Source of the DNA: Nomia melanderi
Lineage: Eukaryota; Arthropoda; Insecta; Hymenoptera; Halictidae
Direction of reading: 5' to 3'
Length of the DNA: 64,000 nucleotides
Assembly: GCF_051020985.1 (NCBI RefSeq)
Contig: NC_135010.1
Location: 1,610,001-1,674,000, forward strand
The position numbers and the translations under genes were made by a program. The notes beneath the pieces were generated by a model, which saw nothing but the letters and a program-made list of their open reading frames with translations, ran no database searches and was not told the origin of the DNA. Numbering within the stretch: position 1 is the stretch's first letter; every line of letters starts with the position of its first letter. Positions 35,745 to 47,194 of this stretch are shown here, one piece after another.

Positions 35745-36383
35745 TTGACACTAACCATACCGACGCTTTGTATATACTTATTCCTATCGTAACCAATCAA
35801 ATAGTTGGCTACAAAATAAAGGTAAACAAATACGATGACAAATTATTGTTAGTGTAAATTGAAAAAAAGGAAAGGTAAAAACTTAAAAAATAATTAATCG
35901 GAAAATATAGGAGTTGATATAAAATTGCGTTACACTCACAGAAACTCCCTGAAGACAGACGAGACCAAACAAAATTATTTAGAGCAGTAATTGGACCACT
36001 AGGTTGACACACAAACACTTAATATCGAAAGAACTTAATCCATGGTGTGACATATGTAACAAAAGATTTACAATGAAACACCTATTAATAGAATGTACTG
36101 AAATGGAAACCCATCGCAACAAGGCTAAAATACCAAATCAAATATAACAAATCTTCGAAACACAAAGCAACAGAAACAAGCTGATTGGATTTCTCAAAAT
36201 AATGTACCTGCGGAAGGAAATCTAATAATTAGACGAACATGTCGCTAATGACAGAGAAATGGATACGACATTAAATAACTAAAGGAAAGAAAAATAAAGT
36301 TAAGTGGATGGAAGCAAACGCAGAATGTTCAATGAAACGTTAAAGCCGATCATTTCACCGGTTCGCAGTACGGTTGGTGTCAA
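35745..36383. mobile_element. Family E' composite MITE carrying a LINE fragment
   Basis: Flanked by TTGA on the left and TCAA on the right (one-base variants of TTAA). The left part (35745-35929) and the right part (36301-36383, with AAGTGGATGGAAGCAAA, CCGATCATTTCACCGG and a CAGTACGGTTGG end) align to a normal E element that has no such interior. Between them lies 371 bp of LINE sequence. A second copy with the same left junction is at 1151-1529, and the two share the variant right end GTTCG.AGTAC.GTTG, so they form a subfamily. Confidence 0.75.
35930..36300 (+). pseudogene. LINE ORF2 C-terminal fragment inside E' MITE
   Basis: One + frame reads LHSQKLPEDRRDQTKLFRAV. After a small frame change at about 35994 it reads TRLTHKHLISKELNPWCDIC followed by NKRFTMKHLLIEC and a charged stretch to a stop. 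LP.DRR...LFR..IG.TRLTH..LISKE...C..C....T..H.L.EC is the RNase H-proximal and zinc-knuckle-like tail of R1/jockey-type LINE ORF2 proteins. It lacks the reverse transcriptase and endonuclease domains and is broken by at least one frameshift, so it is not functional. Confidence 0.75.
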
Positions 36384-36589
36384 ATGAACGAAAGAAAATG
36401 CAGAATTTTAAATTCCTGATACGGTTACTGTTAAACATCTCCAATGGAAATGTCTTTCTCGCGTTTCAATTACAACAAATTATATCTAAAGAAAATGAGA
36501 TGTTCTTTACAAGTTTAAAGTAATCGAAAAGCTGTTTCCCTCCCATGAAAACTAAATTTCCCGGCACGGATTATTCGACAGATTGAACC

Positions 36590-37181
36590 TACGGATTCTC
36601 AGTTCCGCGAAAACTTGCAACCGAGAAGTTCCAGCAAAAGTTCCCTCGGCTGACAAGCAATTTTGCGAGCAATGTGACGCGACTCTCGGTTCGTTCCAGG
36701 AAAGAGCACGGGACGGCTGAATATGCGTTTCATAGGTGTCACTGGATCGTTGGATTTTCTGAGAAAAAACGGGGACGGGAGTGGCTTCCCTCTCCGTCTG
36801 CGTCGTTGCGGTTTTCGGCCACTATGACGGGCTTTTTTACGGCAATTCACGGCACCAAAGTCATTCAGAGCAAACGATACACGCCGCGTGTGCGTGGCTG
36901 CGTATCAGTCGTTATCCGATGAATTCAAAAGACTTGAGAAGCCAACAATGGAGGACAAGCTTCGGCCATTACCATTGCCATTACCATACTCAACGATCGG
37001 TGTGGCGACGTAAAGCGATTCACTGCCAAACGAGACCTTGACACTAGCTTATTCACGAATGTGCTCGAACCGAGCGTGACTCGCTTCCAACCGCGTCGTC
37101 GTTCTGAAACGCAGAAAATCGGACCGTCGCACGATGGTCTAGACCGTATAATCTCGAGGAAACCAGTCTGAAATTTAAGGT
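36590..37181. promoter_or_regulatory. CpG-rich island, about 590 bp
   Basis: GC- and CpG-rich, with overlapping open frames on both strands (+ 36674-36922 and 36781-37041, - 36599-36850), none recognisable. Its right edge on + carries AATTTAAG|GTAAAGG, a good donor-like site (GT at 37180). Promoter plus untranslated first exon on + is a reasonable reading. A CCATTACCATTGCCATTACC run lies at about 36964. Confidence 0.4.
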
Positions 37182-37218
37182 AAAGGAATAGAAGTATTTT
37201 GCCTACTGTACATACTGT

Positions 37219-37489
37219 TTGACACTAAACGTACCACGACCGGTCAAATGACCGGTTTTAAGATTTCATTAAAAATTCGGCATTTTCTTCCGTCCATTTA
37301 ATTTTATATTTTTTTAATTTTATATCAGTTCTAATATTGTCCCAGTAGCGAATTTTTCAATTTTTGTCCTTCCTTCTGTTTCTGTTTTCATAAAAATAAA
37401 TTTATCATTTACTTTTATTTTATGGGCAGGTATTTGACAGGTCACGGTAGGGATAGGTGTGTATAAAGTGTCGGTACGTTTAGTGTTAA
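37219..37489 (+). mobile_element. Family E TTAA MITE, well-preserved copy
   Basis: Left TTGACACTAAACGTACCACG, right read inward TTAACACTAAACGTACCGAC: a 17-bp TIR with one mismatch. A perfect 18-bp palindrome ACCGGTCAAATGACCGGT (37239-37256) lies just inside the left TIR; the right end lacks it. The body is T-rich and non-coding. The right TTAA is also the left TTAA of the next element. Confidence 0.85.
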
Positions 37490-37712
37490 CACTAGAACTA
37501 CCAGACGGCTCAAAATTACTCATTCCTGATATCTTCTTTTTGCAATTATTAAAAGGGTAACAGAGGTTTCTCTGAGAAATTATTAAAAACATTGAGTTAG
37601 CAATACCCAAACTGAATTGTAAATCAATTGAAGTCTTGATAGATGCACTCTTGGAGTTTTTATAGAGGAGATTTAGAAAGTCAATTTAACTGATCGATAG
37701 TTATAGTGTTAA
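37486..37712. mobile_element. Family B2 TTAA MITE sharing a TTAA with the E element
   Basis: Left TTAACACTAGAACTACCAGA; right read inward TTAACACTATAACTATCGAT. It matches 16382-16596 in the same orientation and 62257-62484 in reverse. The first TTAA (37486-37489) is shared with the preceding E element, leaving no spacer. Confidence 0.85.
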
Positions 37713-37780
37713 ACGCACAGCATCTTCTGATATTCTATTGACCCTTGACAGAATTACACAGTGTAATATGAATTATGATA

Positions 37781-38453
37781 TACAGGGTGGACCACGAAGT
37801 GTGATCAGCTTAGGTTATTCTGCTGCTAGCGGTTCGATCGGAAATTTTCTTAGAGAAAATAACATGGTTCAAGAAGAGCTTTAAGATGATTCTACCAAAT
37901 TTTTTGTCAACCCTTGTTCTCCAGAGTTATCAAGGTCACCTTCAGTTTTTTACAGGTAAACCCACAATTTTTTTACACTCATTTTTTAAGGGATACTGAG
38001 ACGAATTCAGCAAGCATCACAACAAATATTTTTGTCTGAATTTGAAAAGACTGAAGAAAACTCTTAGTTGGAAGAGTTTTGCAAGTTTCTTAATGATCAT
38101 TAAAGAGGAATAGCAAGCCACATTGTTCTACACTTTCTAGAGCTGTTGATGGAATAGTCATTATTGGCTTGATCCTTTGCGTACTGGTTGTAAATATTTT
38201 GTTACCGTACCGTGGAACACATTTTATGGTATGGAACGTCAACTGTTAGTAGTGTTTCGTGATCTACGCGTACTGAAAGTAACCTTGATAAAGGTTATTC
38301 TGGAAAAAGAATAAAAAAAGCGGGGTGATACAAAATTTGATAAAATCGTGTTAAAGCTCTTCTTGAACCATGTTATTTTAGCTAACAAAATGTCCGATCG
38401 AACCGCTAGCAGCAGAATCATCTAAGCTGATCACGCTTCGTGGTCCAGCCTTA
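37781..38453. mobile_element. TA-flanked element with about 165-bp TIRs
   Basis: The left arm 37783-37945 begins CAGGGTGGACCACGAAGTGT. The right arm 38273-38451, read inward, begins AGGCTGGACCACGAAGCGTG. The arms agree over most of 165 bp (AGCTTAG.TGATTCTGCTGCT, GGTTCAAGAAGAGCTTTAA). TA flanks each end, as in Tc1/mariner elements. The 327-bp core has no transposase that I can read in any frame, so this is a non-autonomous element. The two arms differ at scattered positions, so it is old. Confidence 0.8.
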
Positions 38454-38535
38454 TAAGTATATATAATTAAGAATATTTAATACTTATTCATTTATTATAT
38501 ACTTTACGATTGATTATTATATATAATTATATATT

Positions 38536-38805
38536 TTGTCAACAAAATTCGACTTTTTTTGGAACCGCACATGGCTACACTTTACTCCAACAGAACTCCA
38601 TGAAGTAAGATCCAGTTTACAAAAAAATCCAAACATGCTAATGTTAACCAGAAAAGATCAAGCCGCACTTGCCCGCATCCGAACTTCGAGATTAACACAC
38701 GAATATTTACTAACAAAGCAACCTGTGCTTAAATGCATACTCTGCGAAATAGCCTTAAGCATTAAACACGTTCTAATAAATTGTCCCTGTGTCTTCTCAA
38801 AATGA
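38536..38805 (+). pseudogene. R1/jockey-like LINE ORF2 C-terminal fragment
   Basis: A 90-codon uninterrupted + frame contains W..TWLHF, then ALARIRTSRLTHEYLLTKQP followed by C..C and IKHVLINCP. This is the RNase H-end and Cys/His tail of arthropod LINE ORF2, as at 12915 and 35930 but from a different lineage (TKQP instead of KKE/SKE). The usual RLRIGHTRLTH motif has become RIRTSRLTH. The frame ends at a stop at 38803 shortly after the zinc-knuckle-like motif, with a decayed tail downstream. The apparent start is not an ATG; the fragment is 5'-truncated. Confidence 0.8.
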
Positions 38806-40760
38806 AACAACTGTAACATTAAATCTGATACGAAGACGAACAGAAATGTTCTCACCATATTCACCGTATTCAGAATGTGCTCAAATTTTTAGACGAATTA
38901 ACTTACTAAATTCATTATAATTAACCCTTAAATGCATAGTGTTGTCATTTGATAACATAGTTATTGTTTATATTTATCATGTGTGGAGCCTAGTTATATT
39001 TAAAAACAATTATAACTGTTTCAGGAAAATTTACAATAACTATTTTGTTATTTATTTATATATTGCAATCAATGTTACAACCATTCGACGACAACTTTCT
39101 TTCTCGAATACGAAAAATTTCGAACAGTGATATAGACGTTTTATGACATTCTTCTATTTTTCTCTGATGCACAAATTGGCCATGTTTAAATATTGTATTA
39201 TTTATTTAAAAAACATGATTTAAGGATTAAGATATGTTTATTCCGAAAATCTTGTATTATTATTCATACAACTAGTATATTATTATACAATAAGTTATTA
39301 TGTATTAAGTACTATTAAGTAATGAGTAATATATACAAATGTTTGTGGTCACTAATGGCTTTACTGTTAATGCGACCATCTTAAAATGAACTCAATATAA
39401 AAAGACTGCCGGTGACTGTTTCTCATTTAATTCGCACGGTTCACCGGTGTTTCGATGCAGGAGAGGCGAACTCACTCGGTAAATGCCGGCTTTTCAATAT
39501 TCAACGCGTACGTTCTACAATAACAGCCACCGTGAGATTTCCTGGATTTTATGAACGATGAAGACGAGGATGAAATGTGACTGAAGGAATAGTAATCTTT
39601 GATTAAACGTTGACACGTGCATTGATTGTGTTATCATTTTAGTTTAATACGATTTTTTTCACTTACTCTACATTGGGAATCAGAGGACTATTAAAACAGG
39701 GTGCGCTATATAGGATTTATATTAATTATAGGTCCACGATGCAAAGGTTTTTAATTATTTTTATTTTAATCATGATAAGATGAACTATTTGATATTATTA
39801 AATAAAATAAATGTATATCATTTGTTAACAAATCAATTAGTATTGTTAACCAATGTTAAATTGTGATAGGTAACCATAGTCATCTTTAATCACAAAATAA
39901 TTAAAATTCATGAGAATATATATGAGAGCACCGTAGTGTTTGTTTAATTATTTAATTATATAAGCAGTACTTACTAATAATAATTGGACAAATTATCGAG
40001 TCATTATTATTTTCAATATCTAATCAGCAGTACTATGGCTTACATATAATTTAACTCGACTATTTCTTTTCTGTAATAATATATTGTAAAATATAGAAAG
40101 CTCGGTATGTATATCCAACATATTATTAGTAAAGATGGAAAATTCTGCAAAAACAAAAATAATTTTTCTCTTATACCACAAGTTATCCTTTATTATTGGT
40201 AAAAATAAAAATTATTTAAATCAAGTGCTAAGAGGTATACGAGAATAATACTTTGTTAGAAGGATTGGATCAAGGAACATTTGATTGCGTAATAACATTT
40301 ACAAAATGGGTGTTCGTTTCTAAGTACATAGTAACGTCAATTGTTCGGTACAGATCGGTAACGACTCACACTATCTCTCGCATAAAAATATCTTATAATC
40401 TTTTTCACATACTTGTCTCAATTAAATCGTATGATTTTCTCAAGAGCGACATCATGCAACTGTTAGATTTTTCCTACAAACGTATAATTACTGAATTGGA
40501 TAAAAAAGACTCAGTACAAGAATGTTTTCCTTTCATACTAAATTAGAGGAAAATGAAGACTGCCATTAAGAAATAGATTTCCAAGTGTTATTAAAACCTG
40601 AGTAATTTTTATAAAATTTCGAGAGTGCAAATTTGTATAGTTTCTTTGCAAAACAAAATTACAAAACCTTCACGGAACACATATTAAAACGGAACACTCT
40701 GTTAAATGCAATAATGGAGAAATCCCAAAAGGAATTAGAATTAATTTCAGCATTTCAACG
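38806..40760. other. AT-rich stretch with one small GC-richer block
   Basis: 39440-39600 is GC-richer. ACAGGGTGCGCTATATAGGA at about 39697 resembles a mariner-type end without partner. The + frame 40253-40546 (97 codons) has balanced composition but no recognisable domain or splice sites; I do not call it a gene. Confidence 0.3.
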
Positions 40761-41829
40761 CTGCCTTCGAGAATCTCGAGAAGAATTCTCGATATTATAT
40801 ATATAATATGCTAATACGTAAATATAATAGGTTATTGAGAATTCTGCTCATTATTTAATATCGAAAATTCTCCAATTTAATGCAAAGATGTGTGGGAAGC
40901 CTAAATTACGGGTTTGGGTCAGGTCAAGTCAGAAAAAATTGGGCGGGATCAGACAAAAACGTGAAATTATCATCCTACGTATGAATGCTCGAGATCCAAT
41001 ATTTTCGTATAACCTAGATTCGATTCAGGCTCGCATTTGAAATGGATCGTATCGCATTCATAATGTAGTCGTTGATAGACTCAACTGTTTTAGACAATCG
41101 ACTATTTGACGGTCTAAACTAAAATTTAAAATTAAGATTTAAAATTAAAATCCATACATGATCTTCGAATAGCATAATTTTCATGCAACGAAAATAATAT
41201 TTGCAACATATTTATTTTGAATACATTTTATATTTTAAAAACATCTGATCTCCAGTAAATACTGTTTTTGTTTTTAACTACGTGGTTATATGCCATACTT
41301 TCTCGTAAATTCACTTTATATAAAGTGACAAGCACATCGATAAGTAAGTCGCAAGCATCGAAATAATATGGATTACTTCATTTTAGGGATTACAAACCTT
41401 TAATCAAGTAAAAAAGATCAATTTTCTAAAAATTGTGCATTCTGTTACTACAGTCCTTCTAAAATATTTGTTCAAAACCTTATTTGGAAATTCATGAAAT
41501 TGTTGAAATTATAGGTCTAGTAAGTTCGAGCAATGGTAGCAGTGACAATATGTAAATGAAACTATAAACACGTCTTTTCTCGAAATGAAGTTTTCAAAAT
41601 CAGTACCAGAAATATAATATTTCAGATACTACTAGACCGATTTGCATACAATTTTTCAGTAGTATTGTTAAAACTATTATCTACTACATAATTATCGAAA
41701 CAATTTTTTGATTTGTACACTTTTCTTTATTTTGAATCATATTGACTTCCTTTTATTGTTCTTATATGTTATATCTTTTCCTCTTATTGTATTTATTGAA
41801 ATTATCATTGACTCATACTTTACTTTGTA

Positions 41830-41947
41830 CATTACCAAATCAAAATATTTAGTCATTTCTCCGAGAAACGCTTGTATCTTCTCAATAACTGTAAAGGAAG
41901 AAATCAGCAATAGGCCATTTTGACCAGTCTGGTAGCTTTAGTGTTAA
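41830..41947. mobile_element. Family B2 MITE, right-end fragment
   Basis: TTCTCCGAGAAACGCTTGTA, CAGCAATAGGCCATTTTGAC and the terminus GGTAGCTTTAGTGTTAA match the end of B2 copies. The left part is not recognisable. Confidence 0.65.
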
Positions 41948-42334
41948 CACAAAAAGTTGACAATTTTAATGCAAAACTACACGTTTAAGTTTAAGCGGTT
42001 GTAATTTTAAAAAAATGAATATTTCCAAAATCGACTTCGATAAGGACTATATTCATTTATATCATTTTATTTAAAATTAACGTAAATAATTCCAAATAAA
42101 ACCCTGCAAAGGTACTTCTGGTGTCACGAACAGTATCACGCTAAAATGGATTTGGGAAATCAGATACCACGTTCTTCTGTCTTTGGCGAAGAAAATATTG
42201 TTCAAATAACATACAATAAAATTTATATATTGACATTTTAATAAAACTTTATTTTCCTTATAAAAATAATTTTTATATTCTTGGTATTTTTTTATCATTC
42301 GAAGGAATGCAGAAATAAGTAAAAAATAAGTCCC

Positions 42335-42585
42335 TTAACCACTTGCGTTGGAAAGACGTGTCACGCACGTCGAGACGTTTCTTTCCCAAAATTCTCAATG
42401 ATGTCTTTCACACATTGATAATCTTGTTGCATTACGCCTATTAGATTACTTCGAAATGTATCACTCTATACAGAATGATTACCAAATAAAATTAGCGTAC
42501 ATATCAGTGTAAAATAGGTAAAAACAAAATTCATCGCAGGAGATTTTGCCAAATTTCTGAATTCAATTCCAGTACGAGTGGTTAA
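42335..42585 (+). mobile_element. Family C TTAA MITE, copy 1
   Basis: Bounded by TTAA. Left TTAACCACTTGCGTTGGAAA; right read inward TTAACCACTCGTACTGGAAT. Just inside the left TIR is the inverted motif GACGTG-TCACG-CACGTC. The body (251 bp) matches the next element and, in reverse, 60541-60784 (GTCTT..ACAC, AATCTTGTTGCATTACGCCT, AAAATAGGT). Confidence 0.85.
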
Positions 42586-42656
42586 AAAATAAGTAAAAAA
42601 TTATCTGGTACTGTCAGGCTAAAGATAGAACATGTTAAAAAATATTACTGGTGATT

Positions 42657-42907
42657 TTAACCACTTGTGCTGGAAAGACGTGGTACGCACGTCGTCATGT
42701 TTTTGTTCCAAAATTACCAACGACATATTGTACAAGCTGATAGTCTTATTGGCTTACATATTCCAGATTGTTCTGAAATCTACCGCATTTTAAAAAATTA
42801 TTCATAAACAACATTTATGTACATATCTGTATATAATAGGTGAAGAAAAAATTTTTCGCGCAAGATCCTGTCGAGTTTCTAAATTCGTTGCCACCGCAAA
42901 TAGTTAA
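42657..42907 (+). mobile_element. Family C TTAA MITE, copy 2
   Basis: Left TTAACCACTTGTGCTGGAAA; right read inward TTAACTATTTGCGGTGGCAA. The subterminal GACGTG-GTACG-CACGTC is kept. It has the same orientation as copy 1 with a 71-bp spacer; the two differ at many positions, so they are independent insertions and not a recent duplication. Confidence 0.8.
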
Positions 42908-43649
42908 TTAGCAGATTTAACAGTAAGACAAAGTTTCCTTTTATTTTCTCAATTCGCACTATCTTGATGTACGTGTTAATTGCACCTCGCAGATCGTTTC
43001 GAGTCTAGGATTATTACACTGAATTTTCTGAATGTAAATGTCATGAAACAGAATACGATGGAACATGAAACTTCAATGCAATATTTATTTATCCTTTTTT
43101 ATCCCCCATTACTTAATGTCGCGTCACGTGGACTCACGTGGTCGCATTGTGATGGGAGGACTTACAATTTCCGACATGATTTAAATTGTCTGTCAGGGTG
43201 GGTTTATTTTACATACTTATGTGTCACGTATGGATAAAATTTCCAGTGTACTAATTAACTTAATGCTCTTTTGTAATTCTATATTACATTGCGTACCGGA
43301 AACGAGAAATCTTGTTTTATATAAATACATCCCTACATACTTACGTAACGTGTTTTAGCAAAAGATTGTTAATGAAATTTATGTATTTGTAGTAGTTTCT
43401 AGTAGTAGTTATCTCCAGTCACTGAATTTTTAACGTGTACAGTTTTTTGTAACTTCACGTACATATGTGTGTGTCTATGAGCCGTTTTTTTAAAATGATA
43501 TAAGTCAAGGAAAAAATGAATTAATACAAATTAATTAAAAATTTTAATACGATATAGATGTTCCCTTTTTATAATTATAATAACACAGCCAATGGTCTAT
43601 AATATCTTCATAAATTAATCAAAATAAATATAACTGTAAAATGTTATAG

Positions 43650-43785
43650 CAAGAATGTTTCTTCTGGAAGTGGAATAAGTCCATTCTTAAAACAAAAGAA
43701 TTTTGTGTCAACCAAATCCCTAGAAGTGACAATATAAAACAGGGAAAAAATGCGGATGAAGAAATTATAAATTGGCTGAAGAGAT
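43650..43785 (+). pseudogene. Possible pogo/Tigger-like transposase DNA-binding fragment
   Basis: In one + frame the sequence reads FFWKWNKSILKTKEF, then IKQGKNADEEIINWLKRF and a stop. W..(x)(F/W)KxR..I....GE...ADEE....(W/F)..F is the spacing of the CENP-B-type helix-turn-helix of pogo/Tigger/jerky transposases. The fragment is about 42 residues, no DDE domain follows, and several consensus positions are lost, so it could also be coincidence. Confidence 0.3.
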
Positions 43786-45673
43786 TTTGAATGAGATGTA
43801 AAAGGAACAAACCTTATACAATTTTTTACAAATTAGAAAATATTAAAAAGCGTCTTTTTAATGATTTCTTAAGGAGTTTATTCTTTACATATTTCCACAT
43901 TCTCATAATTTTTCAAATGTTTGAAAAATACCAAAAATCTAAAAATTATTTTTATATTAATAATAAGGTTTTATTAAGCAACCTCCTTTGAAGGAAATAT
44001 AGAATTTAAAGTTCTGGATTTACATATTAGGAAAACGAGAAAGACCAAAAAATTTTAGCGAAATTCGTCTGTTATCTCTTTACAAAACTGGAAGGTCAAT
44101 AACAAGAGGCAATCAGTAACAATTATTGCCTTACATACCACCTATTCATTAGAAATATTAATGCATGTACAATACTATACTAAATGCGACCGAGAATTAA
44201 GATTGAAAAAATAATAGATAATTTTTGTTGACTAAAAAGTTAATAATTTGTTATTTTACCTTAGTGTTTTATTTCCCACAGTTGTTTATTTTTAATTCTT
44301 TACTAATTTAACTGAAATATTTCTAATAAAGTCAGGACAATACAGAAACATAAAGTTAAAACAATATAATTCAAAATAGCCAACTTGAATTAAAATATAA
44401 ATTATAAATTGTAATTGTTCGTAGTTTTCATAATTCGTTATTATTGAAAGCGATATCAGTCCATTTGTACCTGAAAACACCGATTATTTTTTTTAACAAT
44501 TTTATTAATTACTTTTACATAATAAAACGTAACGTGTTTATGGTTGAAAAAAAGCTACTCGAATTGATTCAATATATTATATTATGTTTATCAACTCTTT
44601 TAGTTGATGAAAAGGAAAACCCTTAAATCTCTCAATATACTCAATATACACTTATAGCACTTAAAAAAAACCTCGTATATTGCTTCATTAGATATTTTCT
44701 GTTGTAAAATTTTATAATACTACGTAGCCTACTTTTCAAGTCAAACAATACACAATGTGTCAAGCATCTTATAAATCCACTTTATCATATTAACCTTTTT
44801 GCAACTTAAACCTGAAAAGTAGAATCTCGAAACTCGACCAGATGAATAAATGAATGCACAAAACGAAGTGATTTAAAACAGAAGCTAAGCAAATGTTATT
44901 CTCGAATTTAAGCAAAAGTTCATTATTCAGTTTATAGCACCTATTCATATGTGCTTTTTAATATTTCCTTTTTTTGTGATTTATGGAGCCATTAATATGC
45001 TTAACATACTGACAAATCACTGAAATGAATGTAAAAGTCAAGTGAAAAATTATTCCAGTTGAATCGCTGAGATCGTAAAATAACTCCATGCAAGTATAAA
45101 TTGACTGTGGAGAAAGGTATATCACAGTAAAAAACCTATTAATAATTCCGCCATCTAATTTTTCTTGATAGTTGAAGAAATTGAAATCAAGATTTAGCTT
45201 GGTACCATTCGTAATACCGTGTGGTAGAATAAATTTCAAATATCGCGGTGAGAGAAATAAAAAGAAAGGAGGTTAACTGCGAAATTTCGTTCACAAACGT
45301 ATATTGAGGACAGCTGTCTAACTTCAGAAGTTACTAATGCTCGACGGAAGAATAAGTAGAATAAGCTGGCTGAAACGCTGCTAAGTTTTTCCATTCTTGG
45401 CGGAACTACGTTTTTGCAAACGACAAATTCAACACTTCGACCAAACGAAAAGGTTGATTTCGAAATAATGGAAAATTCATTTTCTATATTTATACTTCAT
45501 ACGTATATCATTATGAATTTTATGTACGTCTAATTTGTGTAAGTATGCAGAACGTACTAAAATAACAGGGATAAGGAAGTAAGTCAATAGTTAATTTTAA
45601 ACGTACATTTTAAACTTAATGATTAAAATTGACGTAATAGTATACTAACGCTATACAGTCATTTATCGTTATT
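43786..45673. other. AT-rich stretch; a 50-bp repeat match
   Basis: 43915-43980 (AATACCAAAAATCTAAAAAT and TTTTATTAA) resembles 42235-42295 on minus over about 50 bp. Both lie in A/T-rich DNA, so homology is uncertain. No genes recognised. Confidence 0.3.
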
Positions 45674-45830
45674 AAAACGATTTTAACCTTTCTAGAAATG
45701 GAAATTTCAGAAACGGAAATAGTTAGAAATGGGAATTCTTAAGAAGAACAACTTCGGCGAAAAAAGAGTGAAAACAGTCGTTCTTCTTGAAAATTTCCAT
45801 TTCCAACTGTAGAAAGATTAAAATCGTTTT
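45674..45830. other. Imperfect hairpin, about 157 bp
   Basis: Outer arms AAAACGATTTTAACCTTTCT and AGAAAGATTAAAATCGTTTT pair. Inner arms (45719-45752 and 45777-45811, with AAGAAGAACAAC against GTCGTTCTTCTT) also pair. The left side contains about 26 extra nt that look like a local duplication of the GAAATGGAAATT segment. Origin unknown; a foldback element or RNA hairpin. Confidence 0.6.
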
Positions 45831-47194
45831 TGTAAACGATAAATTTAATACCTTTCGTAAAAATAATATTGGGTTTATAGTTAAATATTTTCCGAATAGA
45901 AGTTTCATTTAAGTTGCCTATTTCACAGTGAAATATAATAATTAAATGATATTTCATTTAATTTAATAATGAAACAAAAATAATTTATAATTTTAATAAT
46001 TTCCTTTGATTAGCAGGTTATCTAAAAATAAAAACATGGTAAGTATGAAAATGGTTACACCCACTCCAACAACCCTACTGATTAAAATTTTCCAAAATAG
46101 TCTCCGTGTAAGGGGTGATCGCGTCATCGAGCTTAATTGTTCACCATCAATTCGGTCATTGTTAATGCAACGAACTGGAGCGAATTACGTCATGACAGGC
46201 TACAGTAACGTACTGTAATGTGTCATCGAACATCCGGTCGGACTATAAACCGGTGAACGTCACCCTCATTAGAGCATATTAAAACGTGTAACTACTGTAT
46301 ATCTACTGATCTGCGAAAAATCCATTTTCGTCTTCCAAATCCAGTTTCTGTGTCCATCATACGCGATATATTTGTATAGCTGTAAGTAATAATATTAGTA
46401 ATAATATTATCATATCTAACAATATTCTAAATGAAAATTTCAATTAAAGTAGGTATGCGTTATTTCCTTGAAACTGTGTAAAGAATTTTTCATTATTCAC
46501 AAATGCGTGATAATTAAGTACTGGTATTTTGTGGAAATGCTTCATTTAAATTACAAATTTGCAATGTCTGCCGTATTTTGAGAAAATGTTTTTTGAAATC
46601 GAGTTGTAAAGATAATATTTATTTTGCAAGAAGATAACATTGGTTAATGACAATAACAGATTAAAAATTTACATTTGTTTTGAAAAACTGATATTTGTGT
46701 TACATAACTGTATGTATATAGTACCATTAATATTAACAATTTTCATATATATAATTATCTGCCTTTTATACGAAATCGCTTTGAATACATAATATTGTGG
46801 AACTTAATATGAATAAACTTAATATGAATAATATATTGGTAAAATACGAAACATAAAATGTAAATATAAAATAAACGTTATATTATTTGACGAATATAAT
46901 TAAAGGCTGTTTCACAATTCACGGATTGTTCCTATATTTTGTGCTTCTTTGTTAAAAAAAAGTTTTTGTAAGTTCTTATTATACAAAATTATAACATTCA
47001 CTGGCTTTTTACGATATCTTAAGAGATAAATTTAAAAAAATGATTTGAACACATGTGTTTTCATATGTTATAAGTTCTTTCTCAGATGAAAATACCGACA
47101 AAAATTTATGGAATAGTAGGGTGGTATTTATTGTAAGTATAGAGGATTAGTCAAAACTATGTTAACACTTAAAGGAGAAAACATTTATTGAACA
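45831..47194. other. AT-rich stretch with a short GC-richer piece
   Basis: 46050-46260 is less AT-biased and lies in a + frame (46006-46218) containing NSLRVRGDRVIELNCSPSIR. I see no splice sites or domain. Possibly a decayed exon or conserved block; otherwise featureless. Confidence 0.25.

Larger units (their letters stand above)
35581..36434. mobile_element. Family E MITE split by nested E' composite
   Basis: The outer element starts TTAACACTAACCGTGCCTAC at 35581, runs to 35744, is interrupted by a second E-type element (35745-36383), and resumes at 36384 with GAACGAAAGAAAATGCAGAA to a TTAA end at 36431-36434. The resumed segment corresponds to the expected remaining right part of E when aligned with 37219-37489 in reverse. 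This gives a clear insertion order: E first, then E'. Confidence 0.7.

Noticed and set aside
40763..40812. Palindromic GAGAATCTCGAGAAGAATTCTC plus (TA)n region
   Set aside because: Short and low complexity; no paired arms beyond about 10 bp.
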